DNA of 64,000 nucleotides from NCBI GenBank assembly GCA_913031125.1, contig CAJWFK010000008.1, positions 1 through 64,000 on the forward strand, read 5' to 3'. A program made the translations under genes and the position numbers. The notes beneath the pieces were generated by a model. The model ran no database searches. It was not told the origin of the DNA and saw only the letters and a list, made by a program, of their open reading frames with translations. This document shows positions 1 through 8,075 of the stretch, in pieces. This DNA is from an uncultured Woeseia sp. GTDB taxonomy: Bacteria > Pseudomonadota > Gammaproteobacteria > Steroidobacterales > Woeseiaceae. Within the stretch, counting starts at the first letter, position 1, and every line of letters begins with the position of its first letter.

Positions 1-148
1 TCATGTCTCCTGTTGCAAAGTTTGCAAATCTTAAAATTCCATAAATTAAAGTTACGAAAATAGCTCCTATAGCTAACTGTGAACCGTAGGATAAAGCAGG
101 AACAATTATATAATTTAATAATAATATTATAGCGTTTACAAAATCCAC
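1..148 (-). CDS. livH: LivH-like branched-chain amino acid ABC permease, N-terminal part only
   Basis: Partial gene running off the left edge; 49 codons are visible. A GTG start at 148 lies one base after the livF stop, with AGGAG upstream. The translation has a hydrophobic first helix and then LIYGILRFANFATGDM, typical of LivH-type inner-membrane permeases of the branched-chain amino acid ABC transporter. The adjacent ATG at 151 stops after four codons, so GTG is the likely start. Very AT-rich like its neighbours livF and livG, and unlike everything right of about 1010. Confidence 0.8.
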   Translation of the reverse strand, partial: MDFVNAIILLLNYIIVPALSYGSQLAIGAIFVTLIYGILRFANFATGDM

Positions 149-149
149 A

Positions 150-854
150 TTATGCTCCTAAAAATGATCTTCTGACTTCAGGATCATTAAGTAATTCTTC
201 ACCAGATCCCTGAAATTTATTTTCACCTGTTACCAAAACATAACCTCGATCAGAGATACTTAGCGCTTGTTTTGCATTTTGCTCTACCATTATTATGGCA
301 ACATTAGTCTTTTTAACTTTTAGTATATGGTTAAATAGTTCATCCATTACTATTGGGGAAACACCTGCTGTTGGTTCATCAAGCATTAGCACTGATGGTT
401 TTGTCATTAAAGCTCTTCCTAGTGCAACTTGTTGTCTTTGTCCGCCAGATAGTTCGCCAACAAATTGAGATTTTTTTTCATTTAAAATTGGAAACAATTC
501 GTAAATTTCATTTATTATTTTATTTAAATCTTCATTTCTTAAAAATGCTCCCATTTCTAAGTTTTCCCTTACTGTTAAACCTGTAAAAACATTTCTGGTT
601 TGTGGAACAAAAGAAATTCCCTTTTTAACTCTATCTTGAGGAGTTAACTTCGATATATCTTTTCCATCAATTGCAACTGTTCCTGATTTAAGTTCGAGCA
701 AACCAAGCATTGCTTTCATGGCTGTAGACTTTCCAGCTCCATTGGGTCCTAAAATCGCAACAATCTCACCTTGATTAACATTGATAGTACATGAATTTAT
801 TATGTCTGGGCCTCCATATCCGCCTGTCATTCCTTTTCCTTCAAAAAAAGCCAT
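150..854 (-). CDS. livF: LivF-like branched-chain amino acid ABC transporter ATPase
   Basis: Cytoplasmic ATP-binding subunit of a high-affinity branched-chain amino acid (or amide) importer, 234 aa, the usual LivF length. Visible motifs are Walker A GPNGAGKST (residues 36-44), Q-loop VPQ (83-85), signature LSGGQ (135-139) and Walker B LMLDEP (156-161). It starts on ATG at 854 in a one-base overlap with the livG-like stop and is followed after one base by the livH-like GTG start, giving gene order livG-livF-livH. Codon use is strongly biased to A/T-ending codons, resembling low-GC marine Alphaproteobacteria such as SAR11 rather than the rest of this window (inference). The substrate cannot be told from sequence. 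Confidence 0.93.
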   Translation of the reverse strand: MAFFEGKGMTGGYGGPDIINSCTINVNQGEIVAILGPNGAGKSTAMKAMLGLLELKSGTVAIDGKDISKLTPQDRVKKGISFVPQTRNVFTGLTVRENLEMGAFLRNEDLNKIINEIYELFPILNEKKSQFVGELSGGQRQQVALGRALMTKPSVLMLDEPTAGVSPIVMDELFNHILKVKKTNVAIIMVEQNAKQALSISDRGYVLVTGENKFQGSGEELLNDPEVRRSFLGA

Positions 855-1009
855 TAATTATCATCTCCTTTAACTTTTGATCCACGTCCTAAATAACTTT
901 CAATAACTTTTTCGTTACTTTTGACTTGGTCAGATGTTCCTTCAAATAAAACTGAACCTTCTGCCATTACAATAACTGGATCACACAAACGACTAATAAA
1001 ATCCATATG
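854..1009 (-). pseudogene. livG: LivG-like ABC ATPase, C-terminal fragment cut at about 1010
   Basis: Only the last ~52 codons of a LivG-type ATPase are recognisable, beginning at HMDFISRLCDPVIVM (the H-loop region after Walker B) and running through the typical C-terminal LFEGT and SYLGRG segments. The frame stays open upstream to 1060, but the residues encoded by 1010-1060 do not look like LivG, where a conserved VEH should precede MDF. Walker A, signature and Walker B are all missing. The break coincides with the composition change, so this is either a gene cut by recombination or a mis-joined assembly. The stop overlaps the livF ATG by one base. Confidence 0.75.
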
Positions 1010-1063
1010 GCGATAAACACCACGAGCACTATAATTGCTATATAAATCAGTTTCATACAATTA

Positions 1064-1103
1064 TTTAGCTTGCGCTTATTAGTGGTTGCTCGTTTTAGCT
1101 TGC
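1064..1103. repeat. 10-bp direct repeat beside the composition junction
   Basis: TTTAGCTTGC occurs at 1064-1073 and again at 1094-1103, just before the adenosine deaminase stop codon and about 55 bases right of the livG break. Two copies this short can be chance. It is noted because it lies between the AT-rich fragment and the host-like sequence. Confidence 0.35.
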
Positions 1104-1104
1104 A

Positions 1105-2511
1105 TCAGCGGGCACATAACTCGTAATGCCTACAAATGAATCCACGAGTTTTTGGCATCGAGTCTAAATTTTGAAGACCTTTTTGTTGCATGTGTTGCTC
1201 AAATTGCTGGATTTTCCCGTTATAGTCTTCCAGCAATTCTTCCTTTATTTCTTGATCTATGAAGGCATGCTGTAGCGAAGTTCGGCTAAGCATCTTTATT
1301 TCGTCCCATGAGAGATTAAATTCCGTTGTGCCAACGAAAAATTCATCTGTCATTGTTGAGTCCCACATTCCTCGGTCATCACTCGATAGTGCAACAGGAA
1401 TGCCAGTTCGCAGGTATTCCGGAAACGGATGTTCCTTGTAGTCGCTCACATAGTTCAATAGCAAATTACTGATTAGGTTTATTTCGACCATATAGGGGCC
1501 ATAACGCATCAGGAGCATGGTATCCGGATCGGTAATTAGGTTAATGCCGTGGCCTATTCGGTTAGCACCAAAATGCAGCGTGTCTCTGATATGAAAGTTT
1601 GGTTCGTCTACTTCTCCTGCATGGATGGAGAGTTTCACACCGCTGTACTGGTGTCTTAATTCTCGGAGAGTATTTAAAAATCGTAGCGGATAGCCTTTAT
1701 CATTGTCCTCTCTACCAACCATATTTACTGCAACGAAGAGATCCGAGTTATCGTTTACCAGTTTATAGGCAGTTCGTAACCTGTCTTCGGCATTTGGCAA
1801 AAAGCGCAGGATCGAAATCTGGAATTTTACTAGTAATCCTGTATTTACAACATCTTCCTTGTTAAGGCGTGCACGCAAGATTTGGAAGGCTTCCGGAGCG
1901 TGAATTGGTTCGCCATTAAAATCGCTGTAAGGTCCTTCGCTAACCTGATATTCAACGTATGCCATTCCCTCTTCGGCATAAGCTTTAATATTAGTAGCAG
2001 CTATTTCGGCTTGCAGCCACGGATTTTGAACTAGCGCATTTAGCCGGTTCCAATGAGTCTGGAAAAATTCGTCTCGTCCTTCATGCGGCTTGTCAAGGCG
2101 TATGCTATTCATCCACGCCGTTTTTTCAATTTGATTGAGTTCTTCGAGCCGTTTGTATTCAGTTTTTTCACAATCGTCCAATTTTGCATAGTCATGTGCA
2201 GTGATGTTGCGGAACATTAGGTAGTAAGGCGCCCGACTAAATTGATCGCCACCGTATTCACGACAATTTTCGATCCGAACCTTGGTGTAGTATTCGTAGC
2301 CTCGGCTTTTTTGTTTGAGCGCTAGGTCATACCACCATTCTGAAAAAACAGCGCCCGTAAGATGGTTGTGCAGGTCGCCACCTTTTGGCATGTAGTACAG
2401 GACCCGATACAAATCCTCGGAGTTACCGTTGGTTTTTATGTCATCAAACCAGTCAGCATTGGCAATCTGCGTGACAAAAAATATAAGGAAGAATCTACGG
2501 ATGTTTATCAT
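1105..2511 (-). CDS. Exported adenosine deaminase (ADGF/CECR1-like)
   Basis: Hydrolyses adenosine or deoxyadenosine to inosine. The 468-aa protein starts with a Sec signal peptide (hydrophobic core FFLIFFV, likely cleavage after ANA, residues 17-19), so it should act in the periplasm or outside. Metal-site and catalytic motifs are visible: HNH at residues 48-50 after MPKGGDL, IHAGE in the middle (catalytic Glu), RIGHG, and LSSDD near the C terminus. The length fits secreted ADGF-type enzymes, not the ~330-aa cytosolic Add. It lies 149 bases downstream of the purine permease gene on the same strand and probably shares its function. Substrate preference is inferred from the family and neighbours. 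Confidence 0.9.
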   Translation of the reverse strand: MINIRRFFLIFFVTQIANADWFDDIKTNGNSEDLYRVLYYMPKGGDLHNHLTGAVFSEWWYDLALKQKSRGYEYYTKVRIENCREYGGDQFSRAPYYLMFRNITAHDYAKLDDCEKTEYKRLEELNQIEKTAWMNSIRLDKPHEGRDEFFQTHWNRLNALVQNPWLQAEIAATNIKAYAEEGMAYVEYQVSEGPYSDFNGEPIHAPEAFQILRARLNKEDVVNTGLLVKFQISILRFLPNAEDRLRTAYKLVNDNSDLFVAVNMVGREDNDKGYPLRFLNTLRELRHQYSGVKLSIHAGEVDEPNFHIRDTLHFGANRIGHGINLITDPDTMLLMRYGPYMVEINLISNLLLNYVSDYKEHPFPEYLRTGIPVALSSDDRGMWDSTMTDEFFVGTTEFNLSWDEIKMLSRTSLQHAFIDQEIKEELLEDYNGKIQQFEQHMQQKGLQNLDSMPKTRGFICRHYELCAR

Positions 2512-2590
2512 TTAGCGTACCTAATTAGGCAATTTTTGTATGTTGGTGAACCGGATCCTCATTGCTTGTATTTATTATTTCTTGAACTAT

Positions 2591-2619
2591 GGATCAGAGT
2601 TTGATCCTCATTTGAGGAT
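2591..2619. promoter_or_regulatory. Overlapping inverted repeats upstream of the adenosine deaminase gene
   Basis: GGATCA (2591-2596) pairs with TGATCC (2602-2607) over a 5-base loop. ATCCTCA (2604-2610) pairs with TGAGGAT (2613-2619) over two bases. The arms overlap, so the two hairpins exclude each other. The 10-mer GATCCTCATT of the second repeat also occurs at 2554-2563. The position, between azgA and the deaminase start, suits an operator or attenuator; function is inferred. Confidence 0.4.
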
Positions 2620-2660
2620 TTGACGCAAAGATTAATACGTTTTGTGTTAATTATCCCGCA

Positions 2661-3956
2661 TTAAAGAAATATATACTTTAGAGTGAAGATTAAACCTATT
2701 ATATAAGTCGCGATAGAGCAATCCATGGTTCGTCCACTTAACACTTTGATCAATATATAGCTTATAAAGCCTAATCCAATGCCCTCGGCTATTGAGAAAG
2801 TAAGCGGCATTGCAATCGCAGTAACGATAGCCGGTGCACTTTCCGTGAAGTCATTGTGGTCGATGTCAGCAAGGCTACGGGCCATCAGACAAGCAACAAA
2901 GAGTAGGGCGGCTGCCGTCGCATAGGCAGGTACACTTTGTGCCAGCGGGGCGAAGAAAAGACAGGCGAGAAATAACAGGCCACAGACAACAGCAGTCAAC
3001 CCTGTGCGACCGCCCGCTGCTACTCCGGCAGCACTTTCAATGTAACTGGTGGTAGAAGAGGTGCCCGCGATGGCGCCAATGACGGTGGCACTTGAATCTG
3101 ACATTAAGGCTTGTTGCAGTCTTGGCAACCTTCCATCTTCATCAAGCAAGTTGGTACGTGTTAATACACCAATAAGTGTTCCAGCGGTGTCAAAAACATC
3201 GATTATGAGCATGGAAAGTATGACTGTGACCATAGACCATTGGAAGGCAGCTATGATATCGAGCTGCAACAAGACGGGCGCCGGCGAAGGTGGCATTGCA
3301 ACGATGCCATCAAAATCAATTCTGCCAAATATTGCGGCGATCAGTGTTGTGAGCAATATGCCGATGATGACAGCACCTATGATGCGGCGTGCTGACAGGG
3401 CCACAATGACAACAAAGCCAGTAATGAACAGGATTGCTTCAAAACTTACAATATCACCGAGGGTGATGAAAGTAGCTTCATGGGCCACGACGATGCCAGC
3501 ATTTTTGAGTGCGATAAAGCCAAGGAATAGTCCGATCCCAGCGGCTATGCCTAGTTTAAGATTTTGAGGAATTGCGTTAACAAGCCACGCACGAACAGGG
3601 GACACACTTAGGATTACGAAAATTATGCCTGAAATAAAAACCGCACCAAGCGCCGTTTGCCAGGAATGTTCCATTCCGAGAACTACACCAAATGTAAAGA
3701 AAGCGTTTTGGGCCATACCGGGGGCTTGTGCGATGGGGTAGTTGCCATAAAGACCCATCACAATGGAGCCAAATGCCGCGGTTACACAGGTTGCGACGAA
3801 TACAGCGCCGAAATCCATTCCCGCGCTAGATAGTACTGTTGGATTGACGATTGTTATGTAGGCCATGGCGAGGAATGTTGTCAGGCCGGCCATTGATTCA
3901 ATGCGGATATTTGTAGCGTGCTCGCGGAGTTTAAAGAATGTTTCTAATGACTTCAT
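2661..3956 (-). CDS. AzgA/PbuG-type purine base permease (NCS2 family)
   Basis: Inner-membrane proton symporter for purine bases (adenine, guanine or hypoxanthine), 431 aa with about 12 to 14 hydrophobic segments. Family marks are the N-terminal FFKLREHATNIRIE, then GLTTFLAMAYI, VNPTVLS, APGMAQNAFFTF near residue 80, and SSTTSYIESAAGVAAGGRTG near residue 290. The last is the conserved AzgA-type substrate-site loop. Its ATG overlaps the stop of the NUP-family gene upstream (ATGA), so both are translated together. Context with exported adenosine deaminase, NUP protein and nucleoside hydrolase points to uptake of the free base released outside the cytoplasm. AzgA-type specificity is more likely than xanthine/urate NCS2 (UapA-like). 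Confidence 0.92.
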   Translation of the reverse strand: MKSLETFFKLREHATNIRIESMAGLTTFLAMAYITIVNPTVLSSAGMDFGAVFVATCVTAAFGSIVMGLYGNYPIAQAPGMAQNAFFTFGVVLGMEHSWQTALGAVFISGIIFVILSVSPVRAWLVNAIPQNLKLGIAAGIGLFLGFIALKNAGIVVAHEATFITLGDIVSFEAILFITGFVVIVALSARRIIGAVIIGILLTTLIAAIFGRIDFDGIVAMPPSPAPVLLQLDIIAAFQWSMVTVILSMLIIDVFDTAGTLIGVLTRTNLLDEDGRLPRLQQALMSDSSATVIGAIAGTSSTTSYIESAAGVAAGGRTGLTAVVCGLLFLACLFFAPLAQSVPAYATAAALLFVACLMARSLADIDHNDFTESAPAIVTAIAMPLTFSIAEGIGLGFISYILIKVLSGRTMDCSIATYIIGLIFTLKYIFL

Positions 3957-5053
3957 TGTGCTTCAACACTAGGAATAAGGTCTTTGTATTTATCCCAGTC
4001 GTTCAATAGTGCTTGCACGATAACGTTACCCACAGAGAAAGCAGCTTCTAGAGCTGGTCTGAGATTATCTGGATATGGGGTAGTGAGGCTCCAATGAGGA
4101 TCTTTCCCGGGAGGCGGCATTGTGTAATTGCTGGCGGTACGCAAGATAAGTACCCGGTCCGCATCTACTATGTCTGATCGAGCAAGACGTCTAATAGCAG
4201 TCATCGTGCCACTGTCTTCCATATTTGACGTCATAAAGTTGGCATTGTGACCGGCGTATGCGCGTATCCAGTCGTTAGCCCACAGGTTTAAAATTCTGCC
4301 ATGCCAGTAGGTACTGGAGCTTAGGGTATCTCCCACCGTTACAAAGGGGGGGCGTTGCGCGTTCTTATAACCGTTAAAGAGATGCCGATAGTCAGCAATA
4401 CCATCTGTATCTCCAAGATCAACATCTTGAGTTAATGTATAGGCCCAGTCGACCAGTGTTTCATTGAGCTCAAAAACAATTGTGTCAAGTGTCCACACGG
4501 TATAGATATCTTCCGGTTTGTCGGCTGGTTCCGCACTACCTAGCGGTACCATTCCATAAGGCCAATGCTCGGGCATCTCTCTCGCGTCAATTTCATAGGC
4601 AAGGTCGCCGTCGACAACGAATTTTGCCCATGCAGCTGAACCGAGTGATATATCGGCGGGATCACCACCTGCTACTCCAGCAATAAGCCAGTATGCTTTA
4701 GTTAGGTCGAAACGTGGGTCTGCGCCCAGTGCCATGACCGATGCCGTTGCATTAGATATGCCACCTCCGAGAAGTATAGCCATCACACCATCTTCATTCA
4801 TATAGAGATCTCTTTCACCTAAGGCGAATGGCAACTTAGTGTTGAGGTTTAGCCGTTCCACCCAGAACTGCAGTTCTCCTGGTTCATCATCGGTTGCTTC
4901 TCCAATCTCAAACATTGCAGCTATGATCACTTTTACGGGAATCCTCTTTTCCGCTGCATGCGCAAATTGGCAAGTCGTGATAGTAAAGCAAAGGCTGATT
5001 AGCCACGCTAAATTCAGGTTTCTATTTACAGTTTTGAAACTGCTGAGCCACAT
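3953..5053 (-). CDS. Exported NUP-family protein (nucleoside phosphorylase-like fold)
   Basis: Matches the purine nucleoside permease (NUP) family, named after the Candida protein but bearing a nucleoside-phosphorylase-like domain. Marks are KVIIAAMFEIGE, ILLGGGISNATASVMALGADPRFDL and AYWLIAGVAGGDPADISLG in the first third, and NMEDSGT in the last third. A Sec signal peptide (LAWLISLCF core, AHA-A cleavage) puts it in the periplasm. I prefer the ATG at 5053, which has GGGGA upstream; an ATG at 5065 or a TTG at 5086 would lengthen the signal peptide. It is translationally coupled to the purine base permease. Whether it binds, cleaves or transports nucleosides is not settled for bacterial members. 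Confidence 0.82.
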   Translation of the reverse strand: MWLSSFKTVNRNLNLAWLISLCFTITTCQFAHAAEKRIPVKVIIAAMFEIGEATDDEPGELQFWVERLNLNTKLPFALGERDLYMNEDGVMAILLGGGISNATASVMALGADPRFDLTKAYWLIAGVAGGDPADISLGSAAWAKFVVDGDLAYEIDAREMPEHWPYGMVPLGSAEPADKPEDIYTVWTLDTIVFELNETLVDWAYTLTQDVDLGDTDGIADYRHLFNGYKNAQRPPFVTVGDTLSSSTYWHGRILNLWANDWIRAYAGHNANFMTSNMEDSGTMTAIRRLARSDIVDADRVLILRTASNYTMPPPGKDPHWSLTTPYPDNLRPALEAAFSVGNVIVQALLNDWDKYKDLIPSVEAQ

Positions 5054-5253
5054 AAGGATCCCCATAGTTTTTATTGCGCAATGCAAGTCGATAATAGCGT
5101 ACTAATTGTTTGCGGACATGTTGATAGGCAAACTGCACAGCTATTCGCCGATCTATGCTGAAATTCTACTATGTGTAAAGTAAGGTTAATTAGGTGTCTC
5201 TTCTTAGGGTGAGCACGTAATGGGAAGGATTGGACTTAATTAGATTGGATGAA

Positions 5254-5931
5254 ATGACTATGTTTACGATTTTAAGCAGATTGACGGCAATAATAATATT
5301 TGGCTTCTTAGCAAGCTGTTCGTCTAGCCAAGAGGCATCTGAGTTAGAGGTTGGAGAAGATGTTGTTGCTAAATCTCTAGGCTTTACAGCTGGCACAGCT
5401 AACCCAGGGTTATATATCGTAGGTCTATCGCACCTTAATATTATTGTTAGCGACGTCGATTATGCGACGGAGTTTTATGGACGCACCCTGGGCTTTGTGC
5501 AAGCACATAATGTTCGTGGACCCATGGACTACAAAGGTTATACAGGTGCTAGTTTTGCCCGTGACGCTGGTTTCTTGGATGGCAATGTAAAGGTTGATAT
5601 TCGCTTTCTGAAACATCCCACTGTTGGAATGCACATTGAATTAATGAAATATCATCAGCCCATTGGGTCCCAAGAGGTTATATACCGAAACACCAATGAT
5701 CTCGGAGGGATTCGACATGTGGCTCTTGAAGTTTCAGATGCTGAGAAAGCGTTCGATTACCTTAAGGAACAGCCTGACGTCAAAATGATCAATGAATCAT
5801 CAGATTACGGGCCGCCGGAGGCCCTGGGCAGCGGCCGCATAAAATTTTTCTATTGGCTGGATCCTTGGGGGGTACAGTGGGAAATGGAAGAGGGCCGTCC
5901 TATTGGAGACATACGTGGCATCAGTGGTTAG
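5254..5931 (+). CDS. VOC/glyoxalase-fold lipoprotein
   Basis: The ~225-aa protein begins with a lipoprotein signal peptide ending LASC, followed by a Ser-rich linker, so it is likely membrane-anchored. Residues from about 55 to the end form a vicinal-oxygen-chelate domain: SHLNIIVSDVDYATEFYGRTLGF, then HIELMKY, then IRHVALEVSDAEKAFDYL, and WGVQWEMEEG. Possible metal ligands are the two His and two Glu in those strands. Its stop overlaps the nucleoside hydrolase stop tail to tail by four bases. ATG at 5254 or 5260 are both possible; a TTG at 5230 would add charged residues before the signal. The substrate is unknown; an exported VOC enzyme in a purine cluster is unusual. Confidence 0.78.
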   Translation: MTMFTILSRLTAIIIFGFLASCSSSQEASELEVGEDVVAKSLGFTAGTANPGLYIVGLSHLNIIVSDVDYATEFYGRTLGFVQAHNVRGPMDYKGYTGASFARDAGFLDGNVKVDIRFLKHPTVGMHIELMKYHQPIGSQEVIYRNTNDLGGIRHVALEVSDAEKAFDYLKEQPDVKMINESSDYGPPEALGSGRIKFFYWLDPWGVQWEMEEGRPIGDIRGISG

Positions 5932-6911
5932 CTCAGAAGGATTTCCACCAGCCGGCTTTTGAAAGCCTCCAGATTTCTCCAGGCGATAGCACAATTGACT
6001 GGGCGACCGTTTTCTTTGTCGATCACCGTATATCCATTATCGGTAACGCGCAATGGCAATTTTTGCATGTGACAAAGGTCTTCTTCTGCTGCCAAATAAA
6101 CGGCGACGGTATCGAAAAGCGTTGTGCTATAACTGGCTGTATCAGTAGCCGGATCAATATATGGGGCTCCCGGTAGCCAAACTATGTAGTTCTCGATCAG
6201 TGCTTTAAGCCAAGGGTCCTGACTTTTATAAATATGCTGGTACCGTTCTCCGTCAAGCTTAATAATTCCACAGGTATCTAATGGTGTTAGCGTAATATCC
6301 CACGGAGCAGCAAACACGGTCTGTAAAGCTTTGGGTGCAGCTCGGACATTCCATTCAGCGACTGGTTTATCTTCGCCGTTGTAGCCCTTGTATACAGAGC
6401 CGTGCATTCCTACGAAGCGAGCATTTTCGGTGATTGCTGGTTCTAGCTCTATGGCACGGGCAATAGTTGGTGCTGGCCCAATGGACAATAAAGTTACGGG
6501 TTTGGGTGAACGCATAATGGTCTCAATGATGGCACTGACTCCATTAGCATGGATTATTCCTGGATAGTCTGTGATCTGATAGTCGCTAATCCAGTTACTT
6601 TGCTGCCCAATTTTGTCTTTTTTATCGAGACCAAGACCGATCGGAATATCAGTGCGGCCGGTTAATTGCAGCAACTTACCAAGCAAACGGCAACGATAAA
6701 TTGCATTACCATAGTCGCTGACAACCAACTTTACGTCGAGTTCAGGCATGCGCAACAGCATCATTAATGCCCAAGTATCGTCGATGTCATCGCCAATATC
6801 GGTGGCAAGAATAATCGGTTCACGACCTGCAATAATCGCCGAATAACTGGTGCCCGTTGCGCTAACAGCTGCTACTGTATTTAGAAAATTGCGTCTTGTG
6901 ATGCCTTTCAT
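5928..6911 (-). CDS. Tat-exported nucleoside hydrolase (IunH family)
   Basis: Splits N-ribosidic bonds of nucleosides to base plus ribose. The start at 6911 is preceded by GAGG and gives a 327-aa protein beginning MKGITRRNFL, a twin-arginine signal. The open frame extends further upstream, but that region overlaps the cupin gene and would bury the Tat motif. The Ca-binding Asp cluster appears as ATDIGDDIDDTWAL near residue 35, and a later LFDTVAVYLA replaces the usual His-Asp pair (Phe in place of His), so catalysis or specificity may differ from classical IunH. It starts one base after the cupin stop, forming a two-gene operon. A periplasmic role is inferred from the Tat motif. Confidence 0.88.
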   Translation of the reverse strand: MKGITRRNFLNTVAAVSATGTSYSAIIAGREPIILATDIGDDIDDTWALMMLLRMPELDVKLVVSDYGNAIYRCRLLGKLLQLTGRTDIPIGLGLDKKDKIGQQSNWISDYQITDYPGIIHANGVSAIIETIMRSPKPVTLLSIGPAPTIARAIELEPAITENARFVGMHGSVYKGYNGEDKPVAEWNVRAAPKALQTVFAAPWDITLTPLDTCGIIKLDGERYQHIYKSQDPWLKALIENYIVWLPGAPYIDPATDTASYSTTLFDTVAVYLAAEEDLCHMQKLPLRVTDNGYTVIDKENGRPVNCAIAWRNLEAFKSRLVEILLS

Positions 6912-6912
6912 G

Positions 6913-7278
6913 TCAATCCTCAAGGGATGCGTAACAATCGGGTGTAAAACGAGGACGGCAGATGCAAAGGAAGATAAGGTCCTCATTTCCACTATTAGTG
7001 ATTCGTTGGGATGTGCCTGCGGTTATCTGTATGATATCGCCGGGCTGGACTGGTTGAGCCTTTCTATTACCGATTTCGATTAGGCCAGTACCGCGCAGAA
7101 TGGTGTACCACTCGTCAACGGACAGTTTGTGTAACTGAGTTGTCACAGAGGGTTCAACCCGACTCTGGGCTAACGAGAAATCACTTATCGTCTTTGTGTT
7201 AACAAATTCGCGTATGAAACAACGTTCCTCGGTCCAGAATTCTTCGTAGTTACTAGCTTTCTTTATATGGTCCTTCAT
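6913..7278 (-). CDS. Small cupin protein
   Basis: A 121-aa single-domain cupin. QLHKLSVDEWYTILRGTGLIEIG (positions about 48-70) is cupin motif 1 with an incomplete metal set, and QPGDIIQITAGTSQRITN is motif 2. The ATG at 7278 is preferred over an in-frame TTG two codons upstream. It is coupled to the Tat-exported nucleoside hydrolase with one base between them, and is divergent from deoD. It has no signal peptide. Such cupins often act as sugar isomerases/mutarotases or small-molecule sensors; handling of the ribose freed by the hydrolase is only a guess. Confidence 0.7.
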   Translation of the reverse strand: MKDHIKKASNYEEFWTEERCFIREFVNTKTISDFSLAQSRVEPSVTTQLHKLSVDEWYTILRGTGLIEIGNRKAQPVQPGDIIQITAGTSQRITNSGNEDLIFLCICRPRFTPDCYASLED

Positions 7279-7358
7279 TGTCAATTAGGTTCGTCTCCGG
7301 GTCACAGCAATAATATTCTAGAACGGAAGTCTCTCGGTAGGTGTTAATATCTAATACT

Positions 7359-8075
7359 ATGGCAACACATCATATAAATGCGAACCAAGGCGATTTCGCT
7401 AGTACGGTACTTATGCCCGGAGATCCGTTAAGGGCGGAGTACATTGCAAACAATCATCTTAATGGAGCTCGTCGGGTTACTGACGTGCGCAACATGTGGG
7501 GTTATACCGGCGAGTATAAGGGCATACCTGTTTCGGTGATGGCTCATGGCATGGGCATCCCATCCGTATCGATTTATGTGAACGAACTCATTACAACATA
7601 TGACGTCACGCGTATCATTCGTGTGGGAAGCTGTGGTACTACCCATCCCCATGTAAAAATTCGTGATGTGATTATTGCTCAGGGAGCGTCTACTGATTCT
7701 GGCGTCAACCGTATGCGCTTTGGTGGTTACGATCTTGCCGCGCTTGCGACCTTTTCTTTGGTGAAAAACGCTGTAGATGCGGCAGAGAAACTTGGTATCA
7801 CTTATCACGTTGGTAATATATTTTCGGCCGACCTTTTTTATACACCGGATACCGATATGTTCGAAACGATGGCTAAATACAACGTACTTGGTGTTGAAAT
7901 GGAGGCAGCTGGTATTTTCCCGATTGCAGCAGAACACGATGCTGAATCACTGGCTATTTGCACAGTTAGTGACAATATTCGAACGGGGGAAGCGCTTACA
8001 TCTGATGAGCGGGCCACGACCTTTGATGAAATGATAACCGTTGCACTAGAGACAGTAAGGTTGGCGGAGTTGTGA
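7359..8075 (+). CDS. deoD: Purine-nucleoside phosphorylase
   Basis: Phosphorolysis of purine (deoxy)nucleosides to base plus (deoxy)ribose-1-phosphate in the cytoplasm. From ATG 7359 it gives 238 aa beginning MATHHINA, the usual DeoD N terminus and length (a GTG at 7341 is possible but less likely). Typical motifs are [29 protein letters not shown], and [10 protein letters not shown] (ribose-binding Glu pair) followed by TVSDNI with the catalytic Asp. It overlaps the GTG start of deoC by four bases and heads an operon deoD-deoC-ALDH-ALDH-like-haloperoxidase-like. Confidence 0.96.
   Translation: MATHHINANQGDFASTVLMPGDPLRAEYIANNHLNGARRVTDVRNMWGYTGEYKGIPVSVMAHGMGIPSVSIYVNELITTYDVTRIIRVGSCGTTHPHVKIRDVIIAQGASTDSGVNRMRFGGYDLAALATFSLVKNAVDAAEKLGITYHVGNIFSADLFYTPDTDMFETMAKYNVLGVEMEAAGIFPIAAEHDAESLAICTVSDNIRTGEALTSDERATTFDEMITVALETVRLAEL

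Noticed and set aside
2596-2608. AGAGTTTGATCCT equals the first 13 bases of the 16S 27F primer site
   Set aside because: The sequence then goes to CATTTGAGG, not GGCTCAG, and nothing rRNA-like follows. It overlaps the inverted repeats and is taken as chance.
3049-3567. A 172-codon open frame on the plus strand
   Set aside because: It lies wholly antisense in the purine permease gene, with Met/Ser/Thr/Pro-rich composition typical of a shadow frame.
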